Below, in pieces: positions 47,979-60,290 of a DNA stretch of 64,000 bases. A program made the position numbers and the translations under genes. Origin of the DNA: Clitopilus passeckerianus (taxonomy: Eukaryota; Basidiomycota; Agaricomycetes; Agaricales; Entolomataceae); contig CALYLX010000061.1 in assembly GCA_944990035.1 (NCBI GenBank), positions 186,001 to 250,000 on the forward strand. The letters are read 5' to 3'. The notes under the pieces are model-generated. The model was not told the origin of the DNA, did no database searches, and saw only the letters and a list, made by a program, of their open reading frames with translations. How positions within the stretch are numbered: position 1 is the first letter of the stretch; each line of letters starts with the position of its first letter.

Positions 47979-49824
47979 TTACACATCCCGAGCAAGATCT
48001 TTCTCGAGGGCGTCAGCCCCGGCCCGTGTTGCCTGAGATTCCGTGCTTGGCATGGCCTCGGATTGTGGCGCAGCAGCCGCCTGACGGTCCTCACTCCTTC
48101 GGACGAACCACTGGATGAGAGGAAGCGATATGCATGATATGGCGATCCAAACAATCAGGACTGCGAAGTTATTACCGAGTTGGTTCTTGGTCCCAAAGAC
48201 AATGGTGCGGACGGCCTTAGAGACGTTGTAGAATGGTGCAACGTAACCGTAGCGGAAGACGACGGGCAAAACTTCGATAGGGAAGATGCAAACGGAGACG
48301 TTGGCTAGGGTGATGGAATGTCAGCTTGAGTACAAAGGAAGGATGAGGTGGCCAACGTACCTATGATCCAGAGAATCATGAAGAACGGCATGAATCGGAT
48401 GGTTAGGAGAGTGATGAGACTCTCAAGGGCAAGGCCGCTGAGGAGGAGCTGTCAGGATAGAGGGCCGGTGTAAAATGAGACCAATACTTACACTGAGAGC
48501 ATGCCAACCCAGTTGAGCATCCAGAAAAGAACGAAACCACCGTGGCCGAATTTGCGAGTAAAGTCGACTTGAAAGGCCAAACTCAACAAAGCGTAGAAGA
48601 GCTGTGGGGTATTTGAGAAATCATTCAAGTTATCTTATGAGCTGGACTCACCGCAAGGACAAAGTAAGCCACGAATGACGATGCAAGACGAACATATATC
48701 AAAGATTTTGTCGTGAGTTTCTGGCCAAGCCCTGAAGCGTCGCGAGCACCCGCGCCAATCATCTGGGTGGTAGCATGATTAGGGATTGGTTGAGACTACG
48801 GTTCAGTCAAGAGACGTACCACAACGAAGAAGGCTAGGATAAGCTGGTAGAGAAGTCCAACAAAAGTAATTGCGGTCGCTCTGTCAAACGAGAAAAGATC
48901 AGAAGAGGCACTTTCAGGAATGAAAAGCCACGTACACAGGGACATCGAAAGGAATAAGGTTGTGGAGAGTATAAGCTATCGGTGTCAACACCGTTTGGGG
49001 GGATGTTTGGAGAATGGCGGTGATGTTGGCATTCGAGGTAAGTAGCTGATGGGTTGCCTGAATGGCAAACCTTTGAATAATTTGCTGGAGGGCTGCTTCA
49101 GCGGATGGCCTAATCAGACTCCGGCTGGAAGGGACAGGTCAGCAGTCTGGAAAGAATTATAATTGAAACAAAACCTACTAGGCATTCTCATTACGGGCTT
49201 CGACGCCGTAGACTGTCAACGCAGAAGTCGGATCATAGGAGGCATTCGGTGAGGCGTAGGAAGCTTGAAGGCGTTGCGTAGCACCTTCGTGGACTGGAGA
49301 GCAATCATGATTAATATAGCCTCGTTCAGATATAACCGTTGTACGCACTTGCAATGGCCACCCACGTCTTATGCTCACGGACCTGGCCCGCTAAATCCTC
49401 AAGTCCACCGGGGAACTGGCTTGCTGGAACGGACGACCATGTTACTTTGCCAAGCTGGCTAAGCTGAGGCGAAGTCAAGGCCTGGGCTACATTCTGTCCC
49501 ACAAATCCTCCATCAAAATCCTAGAGAAGAAGAAGCAATGTTAATCCTCGAAGAAGTCAGCATTCCAAATATAAATTGATGGCTCACAATCACCCAACCA
49601 GGGAGATTCCGCACAGGACTCTTCCATAATGCGCCCCAATACATAGAGAAGAAGGCAAATACAGCAAGGATAACGGAGAAACATCCGCCTGCCAAGATTT
49701 TGAGGTATAAATTCCTTGCAGCAGTATTGTCCTTGTCGGTGAAGTTCACGCGACCTGGCACCTTCGCTTTGCCACTTATGTTTGTGGATGAGCTTGTACC
49801 CGAAGTTGTGGAATGTGTCGACAT
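47979..49824 (-). CDS. SNG1-like (DUF3533) membrane protein, copy 3
   Basis: Third and most divergent copy. Exon 1 is 49824-49588 (MSTHSTTSGTSSS ... NLPGWVI) and exon 2 starts at 49520 (DFDGGFVGQNVAQALTS). It then differs from copies 1 and 2 by several extra introns: one within TWVAIA/VHEGATQRLQ near 49300, and at least four in the C-terminal membrane block, at about 48890-48935, 48765-48820, 48600-48650, 48437-48491 and 48306-48360. Protein features match the family: one N-terminal membrane segment, a large loop, five C-terminal membrane segments including FTRKFGHGGFVLFWMLNWVG-like sequence, VAPFYNVSKAVRTIVFGTKN, and a tail ending DLARDV. The frame reads through VAPFYN correctly. Its function is unknown beyond the family link to drug or mutagen resistance. 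Confidence 0.75.
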
Positions 49825-49965
49825 TCAACGTTTCAACTGCGAGTGAGGCGTCGGGGGAAATGTGGGGATTCTCGAGGAGTTTTGAGGTCATAGGGCTTCA
49901 TTTTTATATTTCATCACGCCCTTGCGATCCTCCACAGGGTCGCCACAACCGCGAAGAGTGCCTCC

Positions 49966-50030
49966 GTGAGTAAGCAATGGTCAGCTAATTCTGAAGTGCA
50001 TCAGCCAATCAGAACGCCCGGATGGGACGG
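49966..50030 (-). promoter_or_regulatory. Conserved upstream module of SNG1-like copy 3
   Basis: On the minus strand: CCGTCCCATCCGGGCG, then CTGATTGGCTGATGCAC, then CATTGCTTACTCAC. It has the same order and spacing as copies 1 and 2, with the middle part diverged. The near edge is about 141 bp before the start codon. Confidence 0.55.
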
Positions 50031-50818
50031 ATACACGGAAGAGATCAAAGGCCCCATCAAGAACCGTACGCGCCTTGGTAGCTCTTTGGGACTGCCCACC
50101 ATGAGTTACCGGTAGCGTTTCCGGACGAGTCGACGGATGTTAGGTAGCTGTGACATGAAGATAACCATCTTTATAAATTGGTGACGAGTCTCCAGCGGCA
50201 AGCTCCTTCAGGCCGACCTCTGCTCGATGGTGGAAGTAACCGTGATGATGATGACAGCAATTCGCATCCGTCTTTCCTTCCGAGGTAAAATACTGGGGGC
50301 TTTCCGGGGAACCAAGGTGGCTACACGACAGTGCACGACCTCGGACAGAATTGAAGGGAAACTGTCCTATGACACTATCAATGGCATCCTAATTAGGCGC
50401 AGTCTGACGTCTTTTTAGCGTTACTGACGATAGAAGGCTCACTATCTTATCAGATAGTTCCAGCGACCGATGCCACGTACGCTCCATTGTATGGTCATGA
50501 TTTGGCTGTTACCATGTCCCTTCATGTACCATAAGGGGGTGTACCAATTCTCGGACTGGCAGCTGACAAGCTGCGAAGATTGTGATGAAACGCTGAAACA
50601 CTGGGTCGCCCGATGACCAACCATCTAAGAAATGAAGTAGAATTAGAGTATACAGAAGTACTGGGATCTATGCGTTCTATGCCAAATGATACAGCGGAAA
50701 ACCCATGATAGAGAAAAAGGCCATGAAAATCGAGGAAAGCATGTGGTATGAGTTGTGAACATGGTATATGGTGTCTAACGTGTCCAGAATGGTCGTATGC
50801 GTCAATCAAGCGAAAGGT
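50031..50818. other. Intergenic, no gene seen
   Basis: Between the upstream module of SNG1-like copy 3 and the stop of the MFS gene. Only short open frames without recognisable content. Confidence 0.5.
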
Positions 50819-53100
50819 TTAGTTACCTTCGCCCTCTTTTGCAGCTGCTTCACGTTCCTCAGCGGCTATGCGCCATTTCTCACCTTTCCAGGCTACGAGC
50901 AGCGTTAGAAGTCCGCTGATCAACATGAGGAAGCCCCAAATGGTCCAAGTCCAACCTAGATGAACAACCGTGAACAAGGGATGGACTAGCAAGATCGGAT
51001 TTAAACTTACCATCACCGACACCATCCTGTATGGGGAATATCAAGGAAGTGTTGCGAGTAGCGAAAGCTGGAATTCATGCTTACCTGAAGGGGAACTGCT
51101 ATCTCCGTAGCCACGAAGGCAGAGACTCCTCTGAATGCACTGTTAGTAGCAACGGCAGTGGAGGAACGACCTGCATTTGCGTCAACGATGTACGCAAGGG
51201 TACTAGCATAGGTAGAGCTGTAGGGAACGTGAGCCCTTCTTCCACATGTGAGAAGAGGAAAACTCACATCGAAAGGAAGCCACACATGAACAACATCACG
51301 CAGATGCCAGAGACATGTACTCGTTGTTGGCAGAGCCAGCCGAAGCCAACAGTGAACAGCGGGAAAATCAAAGCGGTGTAAGTGACACTCTTCAAGCGCA
51401 TCTAGAGCAAAAAAAGAGGGAGGGAAAGATACATATGGTTATACCGAACGAAAGTCTTGTCATCTCTGCTTGCCTCGGGATAGCTGACACCGCCATTTTT
51501 AGCCTTGAGTCGGGCGAGAATCATGTCTGACCATCGGCCACCTAGAACACTCCCTGAAAGGCATCCTACGAGGAACGATCTGAGTCAGACGATTAGTAGG
51601 TAGGTCTAATGCAGGGCATACCCAATCCGTAGGATAGCAAAACGAGCCCAACTTGCAGGGGATCATAACCGTAATTGCGAGTGAGCGTTCTTGCTGTCGT
51701 ATAAGCAATCAAGTAGCCGAAAGCGAACAAGAGACCTGAATGGCGTTTAAGAACCAACCTCGCCGAAGGCATGACATCCAAACAACTCACCAGATCCGAA
51801 AAGAATAACCAAGTTATTCCATCGACGCAAGACAAAGGTGATTGGCTTGAATGGGTTGACATCTTTAAGAGAAAGCTCGATCGAAGGTACATCCCCCTTC
51901 AGGACGGGTAAACCCTTCTCCCGGTCAGGGATAGAGGTTTCATTGACAGGTAAAACGACGGGAGTCTCGTCGGCTTTCACGCTTCCATCAATAGAGTTAC
52001 GCGCAGTAGAGTTGGCGCTTGCTGCCTTCATCCTTTCCTTCATGATATTTTGGTATGTCAGGCTGCGCTGTGGCCGGAAGGTGTCGTTGAAGAGAAAGAG
52101 GAAAGAAAGCGACGTCGTGCCGGCTACTATCGCTAGGAACCAGAAAATAGCGCGCCAGTTGAATCCTGTGGTTAAACCTCCGCCGAGGATTGGACCTAGG
52201 GACTGAATAGAACAAATATGAATATGGTGCATGCAGTCGAGTATTGAAGTTGCCTTACTGGGCCAAGAAGGGGTGCCATGTAGTAGATACCCATCTGCCA
52301 TCATCTAAGGTTAGGACACGTTGTTCACAACGTCAAGAGAGGTGGACTTGCCTTTGTTCCTCTCTCATGAGATTCAAAGATATCTGCAAGCGTAGCCGCA
52401 CCAATGGTAATCACAGCGCTGGATCTACGGCCAATTTAATATGTCGAGTAACGGCGAAATGTTAGCCATTGCCTACCCTGCTGCCTGGATGGCCCGTGAA
52501 ATAATCACTCTATGGGGTGTTCAGGAAAGCATGCGTTCGAGGAGCGCGCGTTACTCACAGCTTGATGGTTTGACTGACGGCGGCAATTATCGAGCCGATA
52601 GTAAAGAGGGCAAGCGAAACAATGTAGACGTTCTTTGATGAAAAGTCAAAAGGTGGTCGGATGAGGCTGAAGGGATTTGCTAACCTTCCTTCCTTTAATT
52701 TCGCTGATGGCACTCCATATCAAAGGCACGAGCCCCTGAACAAGGATGAAGACTGCTATACTCAAACTGAATTGTGAGGGGCTAGCTGGAAGGTCTTCTT
52801 GCATCTGTTCAACCGCCGCTAAGGAGGGAGAGAAAGAGCATCAGATACAAGGCATGTTCAAGACAACTAAGACTAGCTTACGATTTTGAATACTACCAGC
52901 AAGACCAGCAATCATCGCCGCAGAGGATATTAGCACCAGGCTAACATTCTAAGGTATCGATATCAGTCATCTGTAATCGACAGCGGGTACGATGTCAGAA
53001 CCTTCCGAAGCGGAGACCAGGCTCTTGGATCGTTCTCCACTGGGATATGCTCGATATCCACAGGTACACGAGAATTAGGGGAGCGGAGAGAATTATTCAT
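50819..53100 (-). CDS. MFS transporter, DHA1 (drug:H+ antiporter) type
   Basis: Probable proton antiporter exporting drugs, polyamines or metabolites across the plasma membrane. The start MNNSLRSPNSRVPVDIEHIP precedes a first exon ending near NDPRAWSPLRK. The first six-helix half contains LGPILGGGLTTGFNWRAIFW, the antiporter motif C that marks DHA1 proteins. A cytoplasmic loop of about 90 charged residues with SLTYQNIMKERMKAA follows, then the second half, with FGYLIAYTTARTLTRNYGYD and YASTLAYIVDANAGRSSTAV near the end and a Glu/Ala-rich tail ending EGEGN. Around a dozen short introns split the gene. The substrate cannot be told; in the neighbourhood only the SNG1-like gene suggests drug or stress transport. 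Confidence 0.8.
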
Positions 53101-53458
53101 GGATATATTCGATGAGGAATTACCAGGGAAAATTGAGAAGAGAGGAGAAAAATTGGCAGAAACTGCTGGAGTTCTAGCGCAGAGAAGAGCTCATATATAT
53201 AGACCAGTGCACATGCTCTGTCAATCTCCAGCTAGCGATAACTGGGGTCAAAAGTGAGTCGACCTGACCGAAGGTCCGAAAAACATGAAGCAAGAGCTAT
53301 TTGCCGAGGATCACATGACGTAGTGGGCGTTCTTAGAGCCGCCGGCAACTCGATTAACCGGGCGAAGCAATTCCGCCATTGGTGCAGATGTCGGCCGCAC
53401 GACTTGAATATCTGCAACGCGGAATAGGAGGTTGTAATATTAGAGCACCAGCTACATA

Positions 53459-56400
53459 CTATTTGAATGTACGAGACTGATTTCCGCGTTTAACCTCACT
53501 ATGTGCTTTAGGAGGCGCAGGGAAGTCGCCGTAGAAATGACCTGCGACTATGGAAACATGAGATAAGGGTGCCACGAGTTAGAGGAGAAGCCTTACCCTT
53601 CTTCTGCCGCCTCTGCCTCTTCTCAGAAGTCACCTCAAGGTCAGGGTTATCGTCCAAGATATTGGATACCGTAGAGAAATCGAAAGGCTCTTGCTCTTGG
53701 TCAGGGTCTCCCGCAGCTTCGGAATTCGGAATGCCTCGAGGGTTTGGTTTTTCGTTCAGGTTGGCATCTGGTTGTGCCTTGAGGCCTCTCTTACGCTTCT
53801 TCGGCCGCGCTTGGCCGACCACGACAATCGAATCGTCGATCTCTTGGGAGATTGTCTTGCGTTGGGCAGCAGGGACGTAAGGGATTTCGATCTGTACATC
53901 TGGCACTCCCGAGGGCAGTTCGTCGATCTCAGCCTCCTTCTCGGTAATCTCGACCTCGATGGATGGCTTGGCAACCTTCGGGAAACTTTAATCGAGTGCT
54001 TCGGTAGGGTAATGAAGTCATACCTTAGGCGCCGACGGTGCAATTACCAGCGTGTTGTTGATACGAGAAACCAATTCCAGAAACTTTGGAGTATGTCCAT
54101 GAGAGTGATTGGATATCTGTGGAGTTCTTAGAAACTTTGTTCTGTACAGAAGCGTGTAAGCTTACATTACTTGCTGCCGGACGCTGCAGTACGCGTGCGC
54201 TACCGAGCAAAGTACTTTTTGAAGCGAGAAATGAAGGATGCGCAGCAGTTCTCGAAGAGCCAAGCAGAGCGGATGTAGGGGCCAGCGATCCAATGGGTGC
54301 TATTTTTTGACGAACGTTGGTCAGAATTAACCAAAACAAGAAGGAAAAGAGTTTACTCTTCGACCACAAGGCATCTCGAGTCATAACTTGTGGTGTTTCA
54401 GGCTTTTGCGAACCCGTGTCGCTGTCCTTGACTTCCATTTGTACGTCTTCTTGCGTTGGTTCCGATATCGCGTCGCCAGAGGTAGAAAGAGATTGCTTAA
54501 CTGCAGTTTTGATTCTATCTAACAACTGCTTGGCGCGACGCCGCACAACAGGCGGTACAGGATGAAAAACAGAAAGCAACGCCGCCATATCCGCAGGCGG
54601 CTGCTCGGCCAGTTGGAAAAGGTAATGGTTGGGGAGCACATATCTGTTCTGGAATTGAGCACACGGTCTTTAGGTTTAAGCATGGGCTGATTTACCGAGT
54701 ACTCTCGTCTTCCTCTCTTGCGACAGTTTCTCTCCATTTGTGGATCACCTGGTAGACGTTCCTGTGCATTGCACCAATGCCAACTCCTGGTCCGCCAGCC
54801 GTCAGGGAATCTTGTTCCATTTACGAGCGAGCGTATCCCATCCGCCACTGCCCGTGCCACCAGATTCATCATAGAATTCCTTTTCGTACGTCTTCAGGGC
54901 AGTCTCCTCTGAGCGAGAAAGCACCTGCTTGACGAGTGCGTGGCCAGGATCGCTCGTCGAAGATGTTTCCATGGGTGAACCGACGCATGACTGAGAACGA
55001 GACTGAGCTCTATCTATCAGGGCGTTCCGAAGGCTGTCGTAGATGTAGAGTAGATAGTGGGTATCCGAACGCGCATAATCTATCATTTCTTGGGGAAGTG
55101 GTCTGAAAGCTTTTAGCAAGCACTTTTACTGGCATGAGGATGGGGCCTTACCTCATACGCCAATCTGCTAACTGGTACCGCTTGTCGGGTATGAAATCGC
55201 AGTACATCTCAAGGAGATTGGCTAGACCATGTCTGGGAAATTCTGGGAAACAAGTCAATGAAGGGAAACATGAATGGTCCGAGGGCATCAGTACCTAGCA
55301 GCTTTGATGCGTGGAAGGTGTCAAACAGATTCACGATGTACAAGTCAAAGTTTTGTTGGAGCCAGACTATGTCGCTATCCGCGCCGTGGAATATCTGTAA
55401 CGGGCTGAGGAGAGAGGATAATGGGTGTGGTACGGACACAGACCTTGACTATATCTGGGTTTGTGAAAACCTCATTCAATTCTGTCAACTCTTCCCTCAA
55501 GACAAGAGTATCAATAATCCAATCTTCTTCCCGAGTACTGATTTGCATAAGGCAGACAAATCCATGATAAGAGCGATAGCTGTGATGCTCCAAATCGACG
55601 GCAATTTCTATAGCTTGACGCAACTTCGCAAGCATCGACTGAAAATCTTCTTCTGTCGCGACCCAATGGAAAGCTGTGGTGGAGAAGTCTTTGGGTTTCG
55701 TAGGCACAACAGGTCGAAACATGCGTTCTGGGTAGGACATGTGTGTGATTTCATATCGATATGGATGCGTTGATCTGCGATTTAAAACGTCAGAATGGCC
55801 AAGCCGTTTGTGAGGCAAAGGAGAGGGTGTACATGAGTGTAGAGGCTGATGAATTTGCGTCGGTATCACTAAAGTTGTAGCTGGCAGGCACTTTTGCGTT
55901 GTACTTGTGGGGTAATGCAGGATACCAAGGTGAATCGTCATTTATGATTTTGCGCTTGAAGGATAACTGGGGTTTACGGAGGTTTGCTACGTGTTGAATG
56001 ACGGGCTCATGTTTGCCAACAGCGGCAGTCTGTAACAAAATGAATAGACTGGCCTCTACACGTTGGAATTGACAGACCTTTTTGGGAGGGGGGAGCACGG
56101 TATTCACAGCGATTGCAGGTGCTTTAGAGACACCGAGAAATTCGTCTAGGCAGATATCCTATATAGGCTTAGTTCAAATTAGCGCAAAGAGCTATGAAAC
56201 AGCGTACTGTTCGTTCAAGGAGCTGGTCCATAGAATCCACCACAAGCGAATGGAAATTGTCGACCACATCGTCTTGATTGGCCAGTTTCGCCTTCCCTTT
56301 TGAGCGGTTGGACGATGAATCGACCGTAGATGCCAGGGAAATCATCTTATTCGTAAGAGCAAGGACTCTTGAGGAGAAACTGTCCAACTCTTGGGCAAAT

Positions 56401-56549
56401 GACTGGTCCATAGAACGGTGGTAGGCCGTGTCGTTTGGCAGTCCGAGAGCATTGCGGGTGGCCTTGAGAGCTGCAACTTGAATGTTAGAGTTCAAAGTAT
56501 CAAAATTTTGAGTTGTAACTGCTGTGCTCGTCGATGATTCTGCACTCAT
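53459..56549 (-). CDS. RRP6: Rrp6, nuclear exosome 3'-5' exoribonuclease
   Basis: DEDD-type 3'-5' exoribonuclease of the nuclear exosome (EXOSC10), trimming rRNA and snoRNA and degrading nuclear transcripts. Domains in order: an N-terminal PMC2NT region ([15 protein letters not shown] ... [20 protein letters not shown]), the exonuclease core, then an HRDC domain ([20 protein letters not shown]). Catalytic acids are present: [16 protein letters not shown] (Exo I, Asp and Glu), [12 protein letters not shown] (Exo II, Asp) and [17 protein letters not shown] (Exo III, Tyr and Asp). The C-terminus has basic stretches and acidic patches, and after a last intron ends with [18 protein letters not shown] and a short basic tail. 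That ending, typical of the family, sets the stop at 53459. The gene is split by many short introns and looks complete. Confidence 0.88.
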
Positions 56550-56785
56550 GACTGAGAAAGGCCTGCTCGTTGCAGATTGATCGTCCGGAGCCGTCGCAGA
56601 CGTTGAAGCACGCCCTCGGATTCAGAAATTTGGTACACGTGACTGACTGGGCAAAGTAGTTCCGATCTCCGAAGCCAGATCCGATGACTTGTACTCTCAG
56701 CAACCGAATTCTTGACCGAATTATACAAACAAGTAGAGAAGTGTCGTAGCAGTCATGATTTCGTTTGTGAGATAGCATACGAGAA

Positions 56786-59270
56786 CTAGTACATGTACCT
56801 AAACGCAGGGGATTTGGGACCTTGGCCCAAGTCTTCAGTGTCGACGTCAGCAGCCGTAATGTTGACCCCTTGCTCCCGATTTCGTCGTCGGTTCTCATAT
56901 CGCATATACACTCCGACACTGTCAATGCATAGTAAGCGGCAGATCTTGGTTCAATTCATCACTTACCTAGCAACTAGAAGGAGGCAGAAACCGCCAAACG
57001 CGGCTGAAAGTTTGCATCAGAACTCTGATTCCAGCCAACTCGCATAGATGCTCACCCGAAGTTGCGAGTGCTATAAGACAGAATTAGCGTGGAGAAGGAG
57101 TTTAATATAATCACAATACATACCAGGAACATATTTAGGCTCGTCTTTGGCTCTGAATACGTTTGTAGATATCAAACCGGCCGAATTAGCAACCGCGACT
57201 GAAAAGTGGAATAGGTCACGATCGGGGAATACAGGCCAACCATACAAATATCGTGCTTACCCATGACTGCGGCAACAACGGCGCGACGAGACTCGCTCGG
57301 CGTATTGTTTGAGTACCTAGAAAAGATGAGTATATTTTCAGATTCTGGTTTTCAGGGTTTACCATGCGCTGACGAGGACCGATGGAGCAAAGGCCTGTAT
57401 TCAGATTATCATGTGAGCCATCCCATTGAAATGGAAGAGACCCGCTTACCCCTATCGTGAGCAGGAAGCATGCAAAATAAGCCACTGTCTTGTGAGCCAA
57501 AGGGTCGATGCATCCTAGAACGATGAAGCCGGCCAAAGCAGTCGCCAACGGTATACATCTAAGGGTAACAGGGTGAGAACGAACAAGCAGCTCATGCAGA
57601 GCAATCCAAACTTACATGTGAATGGACCGTTCGCGGAAATAGTCAGAGGAGAAGGTCAGAAGAAGAAGTGCGACCGTTCCGACGACATTAGGTGCCACCG
57701 TATACAGGTTTGTTTTGACAGTCGAATATCCCAGGCTCGCCACGATCTGAGGTAGGAAATTGTTCACACTCGCCAATGGAACGCCGAAGGAAAGACTGAT
57801 CAAGGCCCAGATCCTACAGAAGGGTTGAATGAACGAGATTCGGTAGAGGAAGCAGGTCACTAACCAGTACATAGGATCTTTGAAAGGCCTGAATGCATCA
57901 CGGATGTTTAGCTTCTCGTCGGCAGTGACGGAAGAATCCATGAGGATGCGAGCTCTTGCGATAGCCTTCTCTCGCTCGCTAAGGCGGCTCCATGTCGATG
58001 GGGATCGAGGAAGCCACAACAAAGCAAAGATAGCAAACGCCACAGTGCTGCCACCTGTAAAATATCTCAGGGATTGACCGTTACGTGAACCTGGATAAGC
58101 TGACCTTCGATCCAGAAGAGGAACTGCCAACCGTGATATTTGGTGTGGTGGATGTGAAAGACTCCAAAAGCGATGAGACCTTCAGCGCGAATATTGTGAG
58201 AGATACGGTCTACATGCCAGCGGAGTCATTACAGACCTGAAAATGCTCCAGCAATTGAAGCCGCAGCTGCAGGGTTCCTTAATCAGTGGCCTTGACCCCT
58301 GACATGAGCCGTTGCTCACCGTAAAATAGACCAACGCGAGAAGCGAGTTCATTCCGCTTGTAGAAAGTGGACAGGTAGAAGACCTGCGTGCACGGTTAGT
58401 CCTATCCTCCACGAGATGGGTCACAAGACATACCACGCCGGGCAACATGGCCGATTCAAAGATACCTAGGAAAATCGTATGGCGAAGATTTCTGGAAAGC
58501 CAGATAAGAATGCGACGCTGTGCGAGGATTTTCTGCTCTCGACTAACGGGAAAAGTTCTTTGCGATTCCGGCAAACAGAGACCTGCACCACCACGTATGA
58601 GAGTCAACAACTGTCCAGGGGCTATTTGACGCACATGGAACCCTAGGTTAGGCGTGAGTTCGATACTAGATATTAAGGCTTGTGGCGGATGTACAAAACC
58701 AATCATCATGCAAGGAAGCACTCTGGCTGCTGAGTAGCGTTTGACGAGCAGAGATATCGGAGTTCCGAACCTTTATCGCGAATGAACACCATTTCACAGT
58801 CAAAGAAGGCTTCCCTTACAGACAGAAAGGAACCTAGAAGCGAATTTCAGCTAAACTCGGTGTGCATGTTCTAGACGGAGAGCTTACATAAAATATCATA
58901 ACAAGAATATAGTACTTTGAAAACAGTCAGCCCAGGTGTTTGTGAGACGAAGAATTCACGCACCTGGTTCCCAGTCAACCCGATGTCCTTGTCCCAGCCA
59001 TCGGTTTTTGCGTTCCCCACGTTTCCTTTGTCCAGAGCATTGCATAGATACCTACATTATCGGTGTAAGCACAGGAAATTCACCAAGACTGGTTCCTGCA
59101 GCGCACATGAAGGTCAAAGGAGGCAAGAGATAGAGATCGAACTTGCGACGAAGGCGGCGTTCTTCCTCCGGGTTCACAAGCACCTTCGTGTCCTTTGAAT
59201 CGGTATCGATATCCTTCATGCTTTGAGTGCTGTCTGAGAAAAGAGGCCTAGTGTTTGGCTCGCCCTTCAA
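56786..59270 (-). CDS. MFS anion:cation symporter, Dal5/allantoate-permease type
   Basis: Member of the ACS family, which imports organic anions such as allantoate, nicotinate, pantothenate or biotin. The N-terminus carries EEERRLRRKFDLYLLPPLTF, the standard start of the first half, continuing through an intron to YLCNALDKGNVGNAKTDGWD. Other family blocks are HLVEDRTNRARRSSTCPLS-like sequence of the fourth helix region and the central loop FLPRSP-type LLWLPRSPSTWSRLSEREKA. A second half with FGVPLASVNNFLPQIVASLG follows. The tail reads YENRRRNREQGVN and ends at 56786. About twelve introns. It is divergent from RidA with about 350 bp between starts. The substrate is not determinable. Confidence 0.8.
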
Positions 59271-59624
59271 TCCAGTAACACTTCAATGGTGCTTTTTGGC
59301 TGGCGATAATGACTAAAGGTTTTTCGGCACGAACTTTAAAGCATTCCATTGAATGGTGTCCATCATAGTGGGTCGCATGCTTCTGGTCCCCATAAGTACT
59401 AGTGTTCCACACCGAAGAAGCATATTAACGTGAATGCGGGGCATGTGCCGAGTGAGATAGCGCGTGGAGGTGGTCACTGGACGAACACGTCGTGGCTGGG
59501 ATCATGATGAGTGGTGGATCCGGTAAAGCGGCCCGGCGGCACGACGCTACAAAAGGGTTTACTCCTGGCAAGTCAACAGACGCCCACAGTTCAACTCTAT
59601 TTTCTCAGTTTACCGTTATCCAAG
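59271..59624. other. Divergent promoter region between the ACS transporter and RidA
   Basis: About 354 bp shared by two outward-facing genes. No coding content; no strongly recognisable motif. Confidence 0.5.
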
Positions 59625-60190
59625 ATGACCACCATCGAAAAGATCAACTCACCCAAAAACCCTGCTGTCCCTCATATCCTCTGTAAGTAGGAAGGGAAAT
59701 GCTGCTGTAATATCTCTGACAATCCCCCGATCTAGCCCATGCCACCAAGATCCCCGGACTCATCTTCGTGAGCGGACAGACACCCGTCGATGGGAATGGA
59801 CAATTAGTTCCCGGAGGCATTAAAGAACATACCGTGAGTGCCTTGAGGCTTTGATAAGGCGATTGGAGACCTTAACTTCGTTTCAATTCCCGACATCTCT
59901 AGGCCCAATGCATCTCGAACATCGGCAACGTATTGGAGGCGGCTGGATCTGACTGGGAGAAAGTGGTCAAAGTAAATGTATTCTTGAAAGATATGGATAA
60001 TTTTGAGGCGATGAACGAAATTTATGAGAAGGTATGAGCCATCTTTCTGAAGTTTGCTCTAAGAAATTTAAAGGCTGAGTCATCTGCCTCTTAGCTGCTC
60101 CCGGTCCCAAAGCCTGCCAGGTCCTGCATCCAGGCCGCAAAGTTGCCAAAGGATGTCGATGTCGAGATTGAAGCCATAGCGACATATTAA
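59625..60190 (+). CDS. RidA (YjgF/YER057c/UK114) enamine/imine deaminase
   Basis: Hydrolyses reactive enamine and imine intermediates such as 2-aminoacrylate released by PLP enzymes. Exons 59625-59682, 59736-59833, 59903-60031 and 60095-60190 give 126 residues, the usual RidA length. It begins MTTIEKINSPKNPAVPH; the core has IPGLIFVSGQTPVDGNGQLV, then CISNIGNVLEAAGSDWEKVV and VFLKDMDNFEAMNEIYEK. The signature near the C-terminus is PARSCIQAAKLPKDVDVEIE, with the Arg that binds the substrate carboxylate. All four exons agree in phase and the gene is complete. It may act in the mitochondrion or cytosol; no targeting signal is clear. Confidence 0.92.
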
Positions 60191-60290
60191 TGCACGTTCG
60201 CTAACTCGGTCGGTAGAACAAATGACAGAATTTCAAAGCCTTGGACAGTACCCGCGTAACCGAATCGATAATCGATGAAGGCATGAGCCC

